Assembly: GCF_001687665.2 (NCBI RefSeq) | Contig: NZ_CP016543.2 | Coordinates: forward strand, 2,232,001 to 2,296,000 | DNA length: 64,000 nucleotides | Origin: Planococcus donghaensis | GTDB lineage: Bacteria; Bacillota; Bacilli; Bacillales_A; Planococcaceae | Reading direction: 5' to 3' | Shown here: positions 1 to 8,693 of the stretch, piece after piece | Numbering within the stretch: the stretch's first letter is position 1 | How the letters are laid out: each line of letters begins with the position of its first letter | The notes under the pieces: generated by a model | Told to the model about the DNA's origin: nothing | Databases searched by the model: none | What the model saw: the letters and a program-made list of their open reading frames with translations, nothing else | Position numbers and translations under genes: made by a program

Positions 1-1033
1 TGACAAATAGCAATGTTCCCAGCACGAGGGAAACCCCGCCAGCTAATGAGGTTTTAAAATATCCAATTTTCAGCAATAATCTTCCCGAAAAAAATGCGGC
101 AAGTGGCCAACCGATCGACATAGCGGTTAACGTAAACCCAGCAATTGCAGCAGGCTGCTCCATGACCCCAGTTACATAAGTCGGCAAATAACTCGAGATT
201 CCAATTAAAATAACTCCTGTAGCTAACGAAACAAGATTCGCATACAGAATGGTTTTATTGCGCCAAATTTCAAAAGGCATAATTGGATCGACAGCTTTAC
301 GCTCTACTAATACGAAAAATACGATAAGCAAACTGCTCGATAAGAATAAAATTAACGATTGCATAGATAGCCAACTAAATGATACACCGCCTTCTACAAG
401 CAAATACAATAAACTAGACAAGGCGACCATTAACAAAACTGCACCTTTATAATCGATTACAGGTGTTTTATGATTTACAGGTTCTTTTAAAAACAATAGA
501 ACGCCTAGTAAAGATAAAATCCCAAGAGGCAAATTCACCCAAAACACATATTCCCAACCGATGGTTACAACTAGTACACCACCAATAGCTGGCCCGGTAA
601 CAGCTGAAATTCCCCACACACTCGACAAATAACCTTGGATTTTTGCACGTTCTTCTCTCGTATATATATCCCCGACAATTGTGGTGGCGATAGGCATAAC
701 CGCGCCCGCTCCGAGACCTTGAACAAAGCGGTAAATTATCAATTCATCCATTGATGTGGACAAGCCACATAATAAAGAACCAAGTAAAAATAATAGCATT
801 CCAATCGTAAATATGCGTTTACGACCAAATATATCTGATAGTTTACCGTACAGTAAGACGGTTATCGTACTCATTAGTAAATAGGCCGAGAACACCCAGC
901 TGTATTGTGAAAAACCTCCTAATTCAGCTGCAATACTAGGCATAGCCGTTGAAACAATCGTGGCTTCGACAGCACTGACAAACATCGCCAACATAACAGA
1001 AGCTAGAACTAACGGCCTTTTCGTTTTTTCCAT
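1..1033 (-). CDS. MFS drug exporter, DHA2 type (3' end outside window)
   Basis: I translated this frame by hand; it is open from an ATG at 1033 to the left edge, so only the first 344 codons are present. The product starts MEKTKRPLVLASVMLAM and shows the hydrophobic segments of a major facilitator transporter. A loop motif with LYGKLSDIFGRKR after the second segment and RFVQGLGAGAVMP further on are typical of proton-driven multidrug exporters with 14 membrane segments (EmrB/QacA group). Family knowledge gives proton-drug antiport in the plasma membrane; the substrate cannot be told. An AGAGG ribosome site precedes the start. The gene is followed upstream by the cbpB terminator, so it has its own promoter. 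Confidence 0.85.
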   Translation of the reverse strand, partial: MEKTKRPLVLASVMLAMFVSAVEATIVSTAMPSIAAELGGFSQYSWVFSAYLLMSTITVLLYGKLSDIFGRKRIFTIGMLLFLLGSLLCGLSTSMDELIIYRFVQGLGAGAVMPIATTIVGDIYTREERAKIQGYLSSVWGISAVTGPAIGGVLVVTIGWEYVFWVNLPLGILSLLGVLLFLKEPVNHKTPVIDYKGAVLLMVALSSLLYLLVEGGVSFSWLSMQSLILFLSSSLLIVFFVLVERKAVDPIMPFEIWRNKTILYANLVSLATGVILIGISSYLPTYVTGVMEQPAAIAGFTLTAMSIGWPLAAFFSGRLLLKIGYFKTSLAGGVSLVLGTLLFV

Positions 1034-1181
1034 TAAACAAACCTCTTTTCAACTCGGTATAAGAAAAACAAAAACGCCTTTATAGATTTTATCAGCAGAA
1101 GCCAAGTTGACTTATACTTCTAGAATCCGGGCGCCAGTGTTTGAACCGTTATAAGCATGAAGCTCCATCTTTTTTAAGCAT

Positions 1182-1206
1182 AAAAAAGGCCTCTAAGACG
1201 AGACCT
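1182..1206 (-). terminator. Terminator of cbpB
   Basis: On the minus strand the arms AGGTCTC and GAGGCCT pair with one G-U wobble around a six-base loop and are followed by six T. It lies just after the stop codon of the CBS-domain gene. Confidence 0.8.
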
Positions 1207-1215
1207 TCTCTACAT

Positions 1216-1659
1216 TTATTTTTTCAATTGATACAGTTGCTTTTTCAGTTGTTTTAATACAACACGCCGTGTCAAGATTCCCATAAACATTTCCTCATCA
1301 TCAACAATGCAAAGAAAATTTTGGTTAATGACCATATCTAGCGCTTTTTGAAAACGCTCATTAATGTGGATCAAAGGAAGATCTTTTTCCATAATATCTT
1401 CCACGCGGATATCAGAAAGCCGTTCGTATTCTATATGGTCCAAACCAAGAATTGCATCAGTTATTCGTTGTGCATTAATCAGGCCGCGAAAGCGATATTT
1501 TGAATCCAGAACCGGTATAGCGGAATAACCTGTCTTCGTCAAAACAAGTAGTGCATGTTCTGCACTATTACCTATTTGAACATGTGCAACTTTCTCGGAA
1601 GAGATGATATAGTCTTCGATCGGTGTATCAAGAAAATCTTTGCTTGGTAATGAAATCAT
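1216..1659 (-). CDS. cbpB: CBS-domain cyclic-di-AMP-binding protein CbpB (YkuL-like)
   Basis: The 147-residue product is two CBS domains and little else. The stretch KVAHVQIGNSAEHALLVLTK followed by GYSAIPVLDSKYRFRGLI, and the ending ILTRRVVLKQLKKQL, match my memory of B. subtilis YkuL almost motif by motif. In Firmicutes this family binds cyclic di-AMP and, when free of it, stimulates the Rel alarmone synthetase; that function is inferred from the family. The frame is open further upstream, but I chose the ATG at 1659 because AAGGAG stands eight bases before it and the family begins MISL. It is monocistronic, with its own terminator. Confidence 0.88.
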   Translation of the reverse strand: MISLPSKDFLDTPIEDYIISSEKVAHVQIGNSAEHALLVLTKTGYSAIPVLDSKYRFRGLINAQRITDAILGLDHIEYERLSDIRVEDIMEKDLPLIHINERFQKALDMVINQNFLCIVDDEEMFMGILTRRVVLKQLKKQLYQLKK

Positions 1660-1760
1660 GTACTCTACTCCTTTTACAACGCCTGTATTAAATGCCACCT
1701 TTTAGGTTCATCATAACACATTGGCATGCTCGAAACTATTTAAATCTCCCTATAACTTAC

Positions 1761-2528
1761 TTAAAAAGGAAATTTATTTAGCCATTGTCCACCGTCTAAA
1801 GTGACAATTTCGCCATTCATATACGAGGCTTTTTCAGACATGATAAAAGCTGCAAGTTCAGCTACTTCTTCCGGTTTCCCAAGTCTGCCTAGCGGAATCG
1901 ATTCTAACGTTCGCTTCGCTGCTTTCTCGGATTCCCACAGTTTTTCTGCGCCTCCTGTTCGTTCGATTGGCCCAGGAGCAATCCCGTTCACTCGTATACC
2001 AAACTGCGTTCCCCATTCAACCGCAAGTGTTCGAGTTAATGACATGACGCCTGCTTTCGCCGCTGCCGAGTGAGCAACTCCAGCACCTGCATTCCAAGCA
2101 TATGTGGCAAGCATATTAATGATGTTGCCTTTTGTACCATTTTCAATCCAATAATTTCCGACTGCATGCGAACAGAAAAATGTACCATTCAATACAATAT
2201 CAATTACCGATTTCCATCCGTTCGGCGAAAGTTTTTCTGCATGAACAATAAAGTTCCCTGCCGCATTGTTGACTAAACCATCCACTCTTCCAAATTTTTC
2301 ATGAGCGAATTTGACCATTGCCTTAGCATGTTCAGGTTCCCGGACATCCATTTGAAACACTTCTACTGAACCCCGTTCTCCTGTAATCGTTTTCACAGCT
2401 TCGTTGAGTTTTTCCATATCTCGTCCAGTTATCACCACATTTGCTCCTTCAGAAGCAAATTTTTTAGCCATATAGAGTCCCATACCACTTGATCCACCAG
2501 TAACAATAATCGTTTGATCTGTAAACAT
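1761..2528 (-). CDS. fadH: 2,4-dienoyl-CoA reductase-like short-chain dehydrogenase (FadH/YkuF type)
   Basis: This 255-residue protein is a classical-length short-chain dehydrogenase. It has the nucleotide site TGGSSGMG near residue 11 and NNAAGNF near residue 87. The usual catalytic YxxxK is replaced by HSAAAK, with serine in the tyrosine position, which is the known signature of the 2,4-dienoyl-CoA reductase branch rather than a defect. The ending LDGGQWL is also typical. The family reduces dienoyl-CoA intermediates with NADPH so that polyunsaturated fatty acids can enter beta-oxidation. It stands alone between cbpB and the divergent ykyB. The substrate is inferred from family features. Confidence 0.82.
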   Translation of the reverse strand: MFTDQTIIVTGGSSGMGLYMAKKFASEGANVVITGRDMEKLNEAVKTITGERGSVEVFQMDVREPEHAKAMVKFAHEKFGRVDGLVNNAAGNFIVHAEKLSPNGWKSVIDIVLNGTFFCSHAVGNYWIENGTKGNIINMLATYAWNAGAGVAHSAAAKAGVMSLTRTLAVEWGTQFGIRVNGIAPGPIERTGGAEKLWESEKAAKRTLESIPLGRLGKPEEVAELAAFIMSEKASYMNGEIVTLDGGQWLNKFPF

Positions 2529-2735
2529 ACAAACATCCCCCTTATCGACTCTGTAGTTAGATTAATGATTTTCACCTGCCAATACTTCGGTCAGGCGTTC
2601 TCACCTTCACTAATAGAGTTCTACAAAGATTATGACTTTTCCTTCTATTAGATACAGTCCTTTGGTATACAGTGTCTGGAAATTTTGATATGATAATATC
2701 GAACTACCACTAAATTGGATGAAAGGAATGAGTCC

Positions 2736-3197
2736 ATGCCAACTGCAAAATCAGATTCAGATATCGCACAAGCCATTTTCACAGTTAATCGGCACGCAAA
2801 AACCGCTCCCGACAATCAATATTTATATGCACTTAAAAAAGAAGCATTAAATTTGATGATTGAAAAACAGCGTGCATTAAAACTTGGTTTACACTTCAGT
2901 AAAAACCCCCAGAAAAGTCAACAACAATCTTCCGTCCTCGTCAAATGCGGCAATTATTATTTTCACATGCTCCCGAAAAAAGAAGATTTTGCCTCACTTG
3001 AACATTTAGGTCACTTGGATGATACTTATCGAAATCCACCAAGTCGCATGAATTTAAAAGTGGCAAAAGAGATATTGCGGACGTTAACCGGATTGGAACC
3101 ACATAAAAAAGAATCGACAACATCTAGTTTCTCTAAAACTTATCAACCAAGACAAATTGATCGTTTTTATTCTCCAAAAAAATCTTATTTTGATTAA
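2736..3197 (+). CDS. ykyB: YkyB-family protein of unknown function
   Basis: The 153-residue product resembles YkyB, a conserved Bacillales protein without known biochemical role. It is soluble and basic, with IFTVNRHAKTAP near the N-terminus, LVKCGNYYFHML in the middle and a lysine- and serine-rich tail. I placed the start at the ATG at 2736 because AAAGGA lies eight bases upstream; a TTG at 2715 is in frame but lacks a site. In B. subtilis ykyB sits near the ykuC-ykuL genes, which agrees with the cbpB and fadH neighbours here. It is convergent with the next gene across a shared terminator. Confidence 0.75.
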   Translation: MPTAKSDSDIAQAIFTVNRHAKTAPDNQYLYALKKEALNLMIEKQRALKLGLHFSKNPQKSQQQSSVLVKCGNYYFHMLPKKEDFASLEHLGHLDDTYRNPPSRMNLKVAKEILRTLTGLEPHKKESTTSSFSKTYQPRQIDRFYSPKKSYFD

Positions 3198-3202
3198 GTA
3201 TA

Positions 3203-3241
3203 AAAACAGCCGAAAACCATTAATGGTTTTCGGCTGTTTTT
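3203..3241. terminator. Bidirectional terminator between ykyB and the dehydrogenase gene
   Basis: A perfect inverted repeat AACAGCCGAAAACCAT / ATGGTTTTCGGCTGTT is flanked by A-runs and T-runs, so it can stop transcription from both convergent genes. Confidence 0.85.
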
Positions 3242-4100
3242 ATGCTTTATAATGTTCAATTAAAGCTTGTGTACCATTTTCTTCATTTCCTTGTGCTGCA
3301 ACTTTTTCATACATGCTGAGCGACATACGAAGCCCTGGTAAATCTAATCCCCAGTTCTCCGCTTCTTGCGCTGCAATCTTCATATCTTTAATAAAGTGTT
3401 TTATGTAAAAACCTGGTCGGAAATCTTCGTTGATCATTTTTGGCGCTAAGTTAGATAATGACCATGAACCGGCTGCACCTGAAGAAATCGATCGCAGTAC
3501 CCGCTCTGGGTCTAAACCTGCTTTTTTCGCGTAAATAATCGACTCGCAAACACCAATCATGTTACTCGCAATGTTAATTTGGTTACACATTTTGGTGTGC
3601 TGTCCTGAACCTGCGGGACCTTGGAATACTATATTTTCACCGAATAAGTTAAGAATAGGCAAGATTTTCTTGTAAACTTCTTTTTCGCCACCAATCATAA
3701 TGGATAAGACACCATTTTTGGCACCGATATCTCCTCCAGATACAGGAGCATCCAATGCGTGAAGCTCTTTTTCAGTAGCTACTTCAAAAATTCGTTGAGC
3801 CAATTGTGGCTGCGAAGTTGTCATGTCTACAAGAATTGTTCCTTTATTTGCATTTTCTAATAAACCATTTTCACCGAAATATACTTGTTCTACATCAGAA
3901 GGATAACCAACCATTGTAAAAATTACTTCACTAGTTTCAGCTACTTTCTGCGGTGAATCAACAAGTACTGCACCGGCTTCTACTAAATTTCCTGCTTTTT
4001 GAGCAGTGCGTGTATAAATAGAAACTTCATGCTGAGCGTCGAGCAAATGTTTGACTAAGCTATTCCCCATGACACCCGTTCCGATAAATCCCAGTTTCAT
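3240..4100 (-). CDS. 3-hydroxyisobutyrate-dehydrogenase-like NAD(P)-dependent oxidoreductase (YkwC-like)
   Basis: The 286-residue protein opens with the dinucleotide fold MKLGFIGTGVMGNSLVKHLL and contains the family signature DAPVSGGDIGAKNG near residue 120. The expected catalytic lysine is present in GSGQHTKMCNQ near residue 170. Family members (beta-hydroxyacid dehydrogenases) oxidise small hydroxyacids or reduce semialdehydes such as tartronate, succinic or methylmalonate semialdehyde. The substrate cannot be assigned from sequence. B. subtilis YkwC is the closest relative I recall. An AAAAGGGGG site precedes the ATG. It is a single-gene unit. Confidence 0.82.
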   Translation of the reverse strand: MKLGFIGTGVMGNSLVKHLLDAQHEVSIYTRTAQKAGNLVEAGAVLVDSPQKVAETSEVIFTMVGYPSDVEQVYFGENGLLENANKGTILVDMTTSQPQLAQRIFEVATEKELHALDAPVSGGDIGAKNGVLSIMIGGEKEVYKKILPILNLFGENIVFQGPAGSGQHTKMCNQINIASNMIGVCESIIYAKKAGLDPERVLRSISSGAAGSWSLSNLAPKMINEDFRPGFYIKHFIKDMKIAAQEAENWGLDLPGLRMSLSMYEKVAAQGNEENGTQALIEHYKA

Positions 4101-4213
4101 ATGTATATCCCCCTTTTAGTTTCATCTATAGTCTAGCAAAATTCTTCTAGATATACACTTATTAGAAATAAAAACGCTAGTAAAGAGATGATAAAACTGC
4201 ATTGCCTTAAAAA

Positions 4214-4250
4214 AACACAAAAAAGAAGCCGACCCGTAAACGGACCGACC
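4214..4250 (-). terminator. Terminator of the MoxR/DUF58 operon
   Basis: On the minus strand GTCGGTCCG and CGGGTCGGC can pair with several G-U wobbles around a TTTA loop, followed by CTTCTTTTTTG. It lies downstream of the last operon gene. A second hairpin (4256-4300) sits between this one and the stop codon. Confidence 0.65.
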
Positions 4251-4255
4251 ACAAA

Positions 4256-4300
4256 AGGGGGAAATGAGAATGTTGCTGTGTTCAAGTATACTATCCCCCT
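4256..4300. repeat. Second hairpin next to the operon terminator
   Basis: AGGGGGA (4256-4262) and TCCCCCT (4294-4300) are perfect complements around a 31-base loop that contains a short ATG reading frame. The GC-rich arms stand out from the AT-rich surroundings. No T-run follows on either strand, so it is not a standard terminator. Confidence 0.5.
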
Positions 4301-4312
4301 CTTGAAATGACT

Positions 4313-5524
4313 TTAAACATATTCTTTTAAATAATCATTTTTTATTTTTTGGATATCTTTTTTAAATTGGACAACTTGTGATTCTGGCAACTGTTTATCA
4401 CCATACCGAATTTGGTCATATGTGTTGTAGAAAGCATCAGATACGTCCCACTTCATCCGACCTACCCACTCCCGGACCGTTTCGTAATCTCTTCTTCCTA
4501 ACTTTTGTTCGTTAGCGGATTTTTCAAGTTCGCGAAAAGCTTCCCTTATTTGATGCAAATCCATTCGATACTCTAACGATTTTGTCGCAGTTGATACAAC
4601 CGGTTCTGTTAATTGATGACGAGTTCTCTGGATGCTAGTGCTATTTTCTTGTATCGGTTCTTGTAATTGTGGCTTTGTTTTTCTCAGCCACAAAATGAGT
4701 ACAATCAAGCACCCAAAAATGACAAGCCCTAGCAATATTTCTACCGGATAATCTGTTACCACCGCTTCATATACTGGCTGATCGCTTTGCGCCATTTTCT
4801 CTTCTGGTCCCAACTTGTCTATGGTTTCTTGCATTTCTTCTTCTGTCGACAAGCCTGACAAAAACTTTGTGATTCTCTCCATTAAAAGAGCAAGCGGCCA
4901 AAACAAGAGAGGAATGGCTCCGCCAACACCCCAGCCTATTCCGCGACGTACTTCATCAGCGATAAACAATGTAGCAATCGCTGCACCACTAGCCAAGCTA
5001 AAAGCAACAAGCAATGCACTCGCTCCTTGAGATAATCGCGCACCATTTGATTTAAAACGGCTGTATAGGTAAGTCACTTGAGAAACAGCATAAAACAGGA
5101 TAGCTACGGGAACAATGGAAAAAAGCAACTGAGCTGACTGTTCTTCAGGATTTAGTAAAAGAAGAATCCAGCAAACGCTGAAAACCACAACAAACTTTAC
5201 CAAAAAATGATGATCGTTACTAATCTCATTGTAAAAGCTTGAATACCTTCCATGGAGCATATAAATGATGAGCATACCTAAAAAGAGCGCGAGCCATAAT
5301 GGGACTCCTACAAACCACATCATAAGCGTAGCAAGAAAAGAAATCCCAATTCCAACTACTAACCGATAAGAATAGATCGAAAATAATAAATAAGCACTTC
5401 CTGAAACGACTAAAGCAATTGCTATCCATCGCCAAACGATTGGCTGTTCAACGAAAACAAGCATTAAGGAAACGATAAAAGCATCAAGCATAAAATAGCG
5501 AAACGAGACAAAGCGGGAAATCAT
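4313..5524 (-). CDS. Membrane protein with C-terminal DUF4129-like region, no transglutaminase core
   Basis: The 403-residue protein begins with about eight hydrophobic segments (residues 10 to 215), then an acidic linker, one more membrane segment near residue 262, and a cytosolic tail. The tail (IREAFRELEKSANEQK, REWVGRMKW) resembles DUF4129, which ends the YebA-type transglutaminase-like proteins. The usual partner of MoxR and DUF58 proteins is such a transglutaminase-like membrane protein of about 700 residues. Here the central catalytic region with its Cys-His-Asp triad is absent. The ATG overlaps the DUF58 stop by four bases (ATGA), so the two are co-translated. Its role is unknown; assembly of an envelope complex is a guess. 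Confidence 0.65.
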   Translation of the reverse strand: MISRFVSFRYFMLDAFIVSLMLVFVEQPIVWRWIAIALVVSGSAYLLFSIYSYRLVVGIGISFLATLMMWFVGVPLWLALFLGMLIIYMLHGRYSSFYNEISNDHHFLVKFVVVFSVCWILLLLNPEEQSAQLLFSIVPVAILFYAVSQVTYLYSRFKSNGARLSQGASALLVAFSLASGAAIATLFIADEVRRGIGWGVGGAIPLLFWPLALLMERITKFLSGLSTEEEMQETIDKLGPEEKMAQSDQPVYEAVVTDYPVEILLGLVIFGCLIVLILWLRKTKPQLQEPIQENSTSIQRTRHQLTEPVVSTATKSLEYRMDLHQIREAFRELEKSANEQKLGRRDYETVREWVGRMKWDVSDAFYNTYDQIRYGDKQLPESQVVQFKKDIQKIKNDYLKEYV

Positions 5525-6675
5525 GCCAGATCACGTTCCTTTCTACTTGGTAAAACCGTCAACTGAGTTTGTTTTCTCCACTTTTCAATAAAATGAAGAG
5601 CGTCTTCTGGCTTATCGGTTAATAGGTATGTGGTGTAAGGCAATTCCGTATGGATGTCCAAATGCCCTAACATATTGCTAAAAGCCAAGGTTGCATTGTT
5701 TTTAGAAATGACCGAGAGCAGCTCCAATGCTTGTTGACGCTGCTTTTGCCCTTGTCCTGCAGACAAATACAAATACGGCATCTTTCCCGCTGAACGAATA
5801 TTAACTGCTAACGCATAAGGCACACCTGTAATAAAACAATTCTCGATATACGAAGCCAGTTCTTCAATTCGTTTTTCTAAATTAGGAATAGTGCCATAAT
5901 GTGAAGAAACATTCAATGCAAAAAGCATCGTTTCATTTGCTACTTGCGAAAAAATTTTTGTTTGGTAATTTTGCATTCTCACGCTGGCTTTCCAGTGAAT
6001 TTGGTTGAATTGATCTGTTAAGACATAATCACGCGTCCCGATTGGTTGAAAGGCGTCATCAAACAATGAGTGCTTTAAATTGAATTCGCCTGGCTTTTGT
6101 GGAGACGGGGTATACCCAAAAGGATACTTCTGGAGCTTTGGAAACACGAGTTGCTCATGCAAAATTCTAGGCTGATACGCTAAGGTCACACTGCCTTCTC
6201 CAAATGGTTGAGGAATGAGCACTTCCATTTTCGAAATGCGAGAGATTCCTCTTTTTTTTCCTGTGACAGGCACCTCTATTTCGATGCTTTCGTTATGACC
6301 AATTGTAAAAGGCAGTTCAAGTTCTATTAAATCTCCAGTACTTATCTGCTGCTCTTCTGTTGGTTCCACTGCATGATGAAACCAAATTTTCAATTGACCA
6401 CCCCAAATTGGCAAGCCTCCATTTTTGAAAGCTAGTTGCCAAGTTGAAACCCCATCATACAGCACACGTTTTCGCAGACGCTGGTTTTGAAAAACCAATT
6501 TTTTTCCCACTTGATTTAAATAATATATTTGCAGACCCACTATTGTTGTAACAAAAATAATGACCGCCGCCGCAGTAAACTGCAAAAACACCATAGCCAT
6601 AAAAAACAAAACAAATAAAAATCCCAATACCCATTTCATGTTTTTCAAGTCATCTTCATGGCGCATCCATAGCAT
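5521..6675 (-). CDS. DUF58 domain protein (YeaD-like)
   Basis: The 384-residue protein has two membrane helices near the N-terminus (residues 14 to 50), a beta-rich middle, and a C-terminal DUF58 region with the signature FDDAFQPIGTRDYVLTDQFN and IHWKASVRMQNYQTK. DUF58 proteins have a von Willebrand A-like fold and nearly always follow a MoxR ATPase gene, as here. Family knowledge suggests that MoxR remodels or loads the DUF58 protein in an envelope or metal-related process, but the exact function is not known. The start follows the MoxR stop directly, with GAGGC as a weak ribosome site. Confidence 0.85.
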   Translation of the reverse strand: MLWMRHEDDLKNMKWVLGFLFVLFFMAMVFLQFTAAAVIIFVTTIVGLQIYYLNQVGKKLVFQNQRLRKRVLYDGVSTWQLAFKNGGLPIWGGQLKIWFHHAVEPTEEQQISTGDLIELELPFTIGHNESIEIEVPVTGKKRGISRISKMEVLIPQPFGEGSVTLAYQPRILHEQLVFPKLQKYPFGYTPSPQKPGEFNLKHSLFDDAFQPIGTRDYVLTDQFNQIHWKASVRMQNYQTKIFSQVANETMLFALNVSSHYGTIPNLEKRIEELASYIENCFITGVPYALAVNIRSAGKMPYLYLSAGQGQKQRQQALELLSVISKNNATLAFSNMLGHLDIHTELPYTTYLLTDKPEDALHFIEKWRKQTQLTVLPSRKERDLA

Positions 6676-7611
6676 TTAAAATGCCTCTACCGGAGAAGAA
6701 AGTGAATTTACGATTTCTTGTAAAATCGCAGCCGACTCCTGAACAAGCATTCCTTCAGCAGTTAACAGTAAACGATGGACTGCCACCGGTTCTAATATGT
6801 ATTTGACGTCATCTGGCGTAACAAAATCTCGGCCTTCAAGAAATGCTTTACCTTGCGCTGCATGAACAAGTGCTAAAGCCGCCCTAGAACTTAAACCAAG
6901 TTCGATCGACGGATGTTCACGCGTCGCTCGCACTAGTGACAGAATATATGTTTCAATGTCTTCATGTACAGCTACTTGCCCTGCATCTAGATGCCACTGT
7001 TGGACATCTTTCACTGACGCAACTGGCAAAATTTCTTTCTTGTGGGAGACGTTATCACGAAAATTTCGGATAATCGACAGTTCTTCTTCATAGGTTGGAT
7101 AACCGATCTCTAACCGGAACAAAAAGCGGTCGAGTTGTGCCGCAGGTAGCGGAAAGGTTCCTTGTTGAGATTCGACAGGATTTTGAGTTGCAATAACGAT
7201 AAACGGGTTTGGTAATTGAAGCGTATCTCCATCGATGGTCGCTTGTTTTTCTTCCATCGATTCTAAAAGACTCGACTGGGTCCTTGGAGTAGCGCGGTTG
7301 ATTTCATCAGCCAGTAATAAATTTGTTTGTACGGGGCCTGCCCGCAATTCAAACTCTTGCGTTTTTGGATTAAAAAAACGAATGCCTGTCACGTCTGACG
7401 GCAAAACATCTGGTGTAAATTGGATTCGTTGAAACTGACCTGCAAATGATCCCGCAAATGCTTTCGCCATCCATGTCTTACCTGAACCCGGTACACTCTC
7501 AAGCAATACATGCCCCCCTTGAATCAAAGCGATTAGCATAAAGTCTATTTCTTTTTCCCTGCCCACGACCAAACGATTTAATTGTGCTTTAACTTGCGTT
7601 AAATTCTCCAC
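6676..7611 (-). CDS. MoxR-family AAA+ ATPase (YeaC-like)
   Basis: The 311-residue protein carries the AAA+ motifs of the MoxR family: Walker A LESVPGSGKTWMAKAFA near residue 37, Walker B LLLADEINRA near 100, the sensor ATQNPVESQQGTFPLPAAQLDRF near 148 (Q, P and D positions kept), and a C-terminal lid with VTPDDVKY. MoxR ATPases act as chaperone-like partners of DUF58 and VWA proteins encoded next to them. The start codon is GTG after GGGGAG. It is the second gene of a four-gene unit that begins with the small ORF at 7816. Confidence 0.9.
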   Translation of the reverse strand: MENLTQVKAQLNRLVVGREKEIDFMLIALIQGGHVLLESVPGSGKTWMAKAFAGSFAGQFQRIQFTPDVLPSDVTGIRFFNPKTQEFELRAGPVQTNLLLADEINRATPRTQSSLLESMEEKQATIDGDTLQLPNPFIVIATQNPVESQQGTFPLPAAQLDRFLFRLEIGYPTYEEELSIIRNFRDNVSHKKEILPVASVKDVQQWHLDAGQVAVHEDIETYILSLVRATREHPSIELGLSSRAALALVHAAQGKAFLEGRDFVTPDDVKYILEPVAVHRLLLTAEGMLVQESAAILQEIVNSLSSPVEAF

Positions 7612-7627
7612 CTATTCTCCCCGCTTC

Positions 7628-7816
7628 CTATTTTGATGGCTCTACCGTATAAGTATAAACAGTCGTGCCATGATGGTAAGCCGTCCCACGAAAGTGTTTA
7701 AAATCCTCACGTGCAATCAAAACTGTACGAAATTCTAAAAAGTCTTCTTTTTCAATGGTGATGGATTCAATAACGCCATTTTTCAAATCTTCTAGTTGCT
7801 GGTTGTAATCAGTCAT
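7628..7816 (-). CDS. Small conserved-looking protein, function unknown
   Basis: I do not recognise this 62-residue protein. It is soluble, with an acidic first half (YNQQLEDLKNG) and a beta-like second half ending YHHGTTVYTYTVEPSK. It is very likely real because AAGGAG stands eight bases before the ATG and the gene sits 16 bases upstream of the MoxR start, so it leads that operon. Whether it works with MoxR or merely shares the promoter is unknown. Confidence 0.6.
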   Translation of the reverse strand: MTDYNQQLEDLKNGVIESITIEKEDFLEFRTVLIAREDFKHFRGTAYHHGTTVYTYTVEPSK

Positions 7817-8017
7817 GAATTGTTCTCCTTTTGCCTTAGTTTTGATAAGCTATTCTGTTATAATACTAAACGGATGATAAATATTGACGCTCAAAAAGTA
7901 TACGAAACGACTATAAACAGTCTAAAAACCTGTTCTAGGCAATAGTATACAGCAAGAAAACAACTTAGACATCTTTGTCAATAAAGTCTCCATGGCTTTG
8001 AATTTAGGAGGATTTAC

Positions 8018-8632
8018 ATGATTAACTTTTTAAAGCAGCATCCGTTGATCTTGATGCTGCCCTTGGCTTTCTTTTTGTATAATTTAGCCTTTGAAAATAC
8101 TGCGATTTTTTGGTATATGTACACATTTGCGACGCTGATTCTTATGTCTCTCGCTATCATATTCGTTAAAATTTTCGATGAGCTTGCCACATGGAAATTA
8201 TTGGTTTACGGTATAATTTTTGGTACACTTTTATACGGAATCTTTTTCGCTGGTTATCAATTATTTCTTTTGACCCCGCTTGACGTAGCCGGCTCGATTG
8301 AAACGTTTCTTTCTAGATTTTCCCCTGTATCAATTTGGCACTATTTACTGCTGATGTTTATCATCGTACCAGGTGAAGAGATTTTTTGGAGAGGCTTAGT
8401 ACAACAAAAGCTAAAGCAATATGTCTCTACACCTATCGCCATTCTAACTAGTTCCCTTTTATTTGGATTAGCGCTAGCACTGGGTGGGTTTTGGTTTGGT
8501 GCTTTAGCTGGTATTGTTGTCAGCTTGATTCTAGGGTTTCTTTATGAATGGAAAAAAAGCTTACCAGTCATTATCGTCGCTCATTTGGTCATGATTGTTT
8601 TGTTGTTTTTGATTATGCCACTATCTATATAA
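8018..8632 (+). CDS. CPBP-family intramembrane protease homologue
   Basis: The 204-residue protein has about seven hydrophobic segments. The CPBP (Abi) motif EEIFWRGLVQQ lies near residue 121, providing the EExxxR signature, and a later helix contains AHLVMIVLL with a conserved-position histidine. Relatives cleave membrane-bound substrates or act in bacteriocin self-immunity and protein prenylation pathways; nothing here points to one. TAGGAGG precedes the ATG. The terminator-like hairpin after the stop codon is fused to the ribosome site of the next gene, so the two may be transcribed together. Confidence 0.8.
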   Translation: MINFLKQHPLILMLPLAFFLYNLAFENTAIFWYMYTFATLILMSLAIIFVKIFDELATWKLLVYGIIFGTLLYGIFFAGYQLFLLTPLDVAGSIETFLSRFSPVSIWHYLLLMFIIVPGEEIFWRGLVQQKLKQYVSTPIAILTSSLLFGLALALGGFWFGALAGIVVSLILGFLYEWKKSLPVIIVAHLVMIVLLFLIMPLSI

Positions 8633-8640
8633 AGTGAAAC

Positions 8641-8693
8641 ATTCCTCCCGCTTAGACGTCTAATAGACAAACCAGCTAGGGAGGAATTTTTTT
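8641..8693 (+). promoter_or_regulatory. Terminator-like hairpin that contains the ribosome binding site of the next gene
   Basis: ATTCCTCCC (8641-8649) is the exact complement of GGGAGGAAT (8679-8687). The right arm includes the ribosome binding site of the lipoprotein gene, a run of seven T (8687-8693) follows, and the ATG comes at once (8694). The loop holds a palindrome TTAGACGTCTAA. The element can end transcription of the upstream gene and hide the start of the downstream one. Confidence 0.75.
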
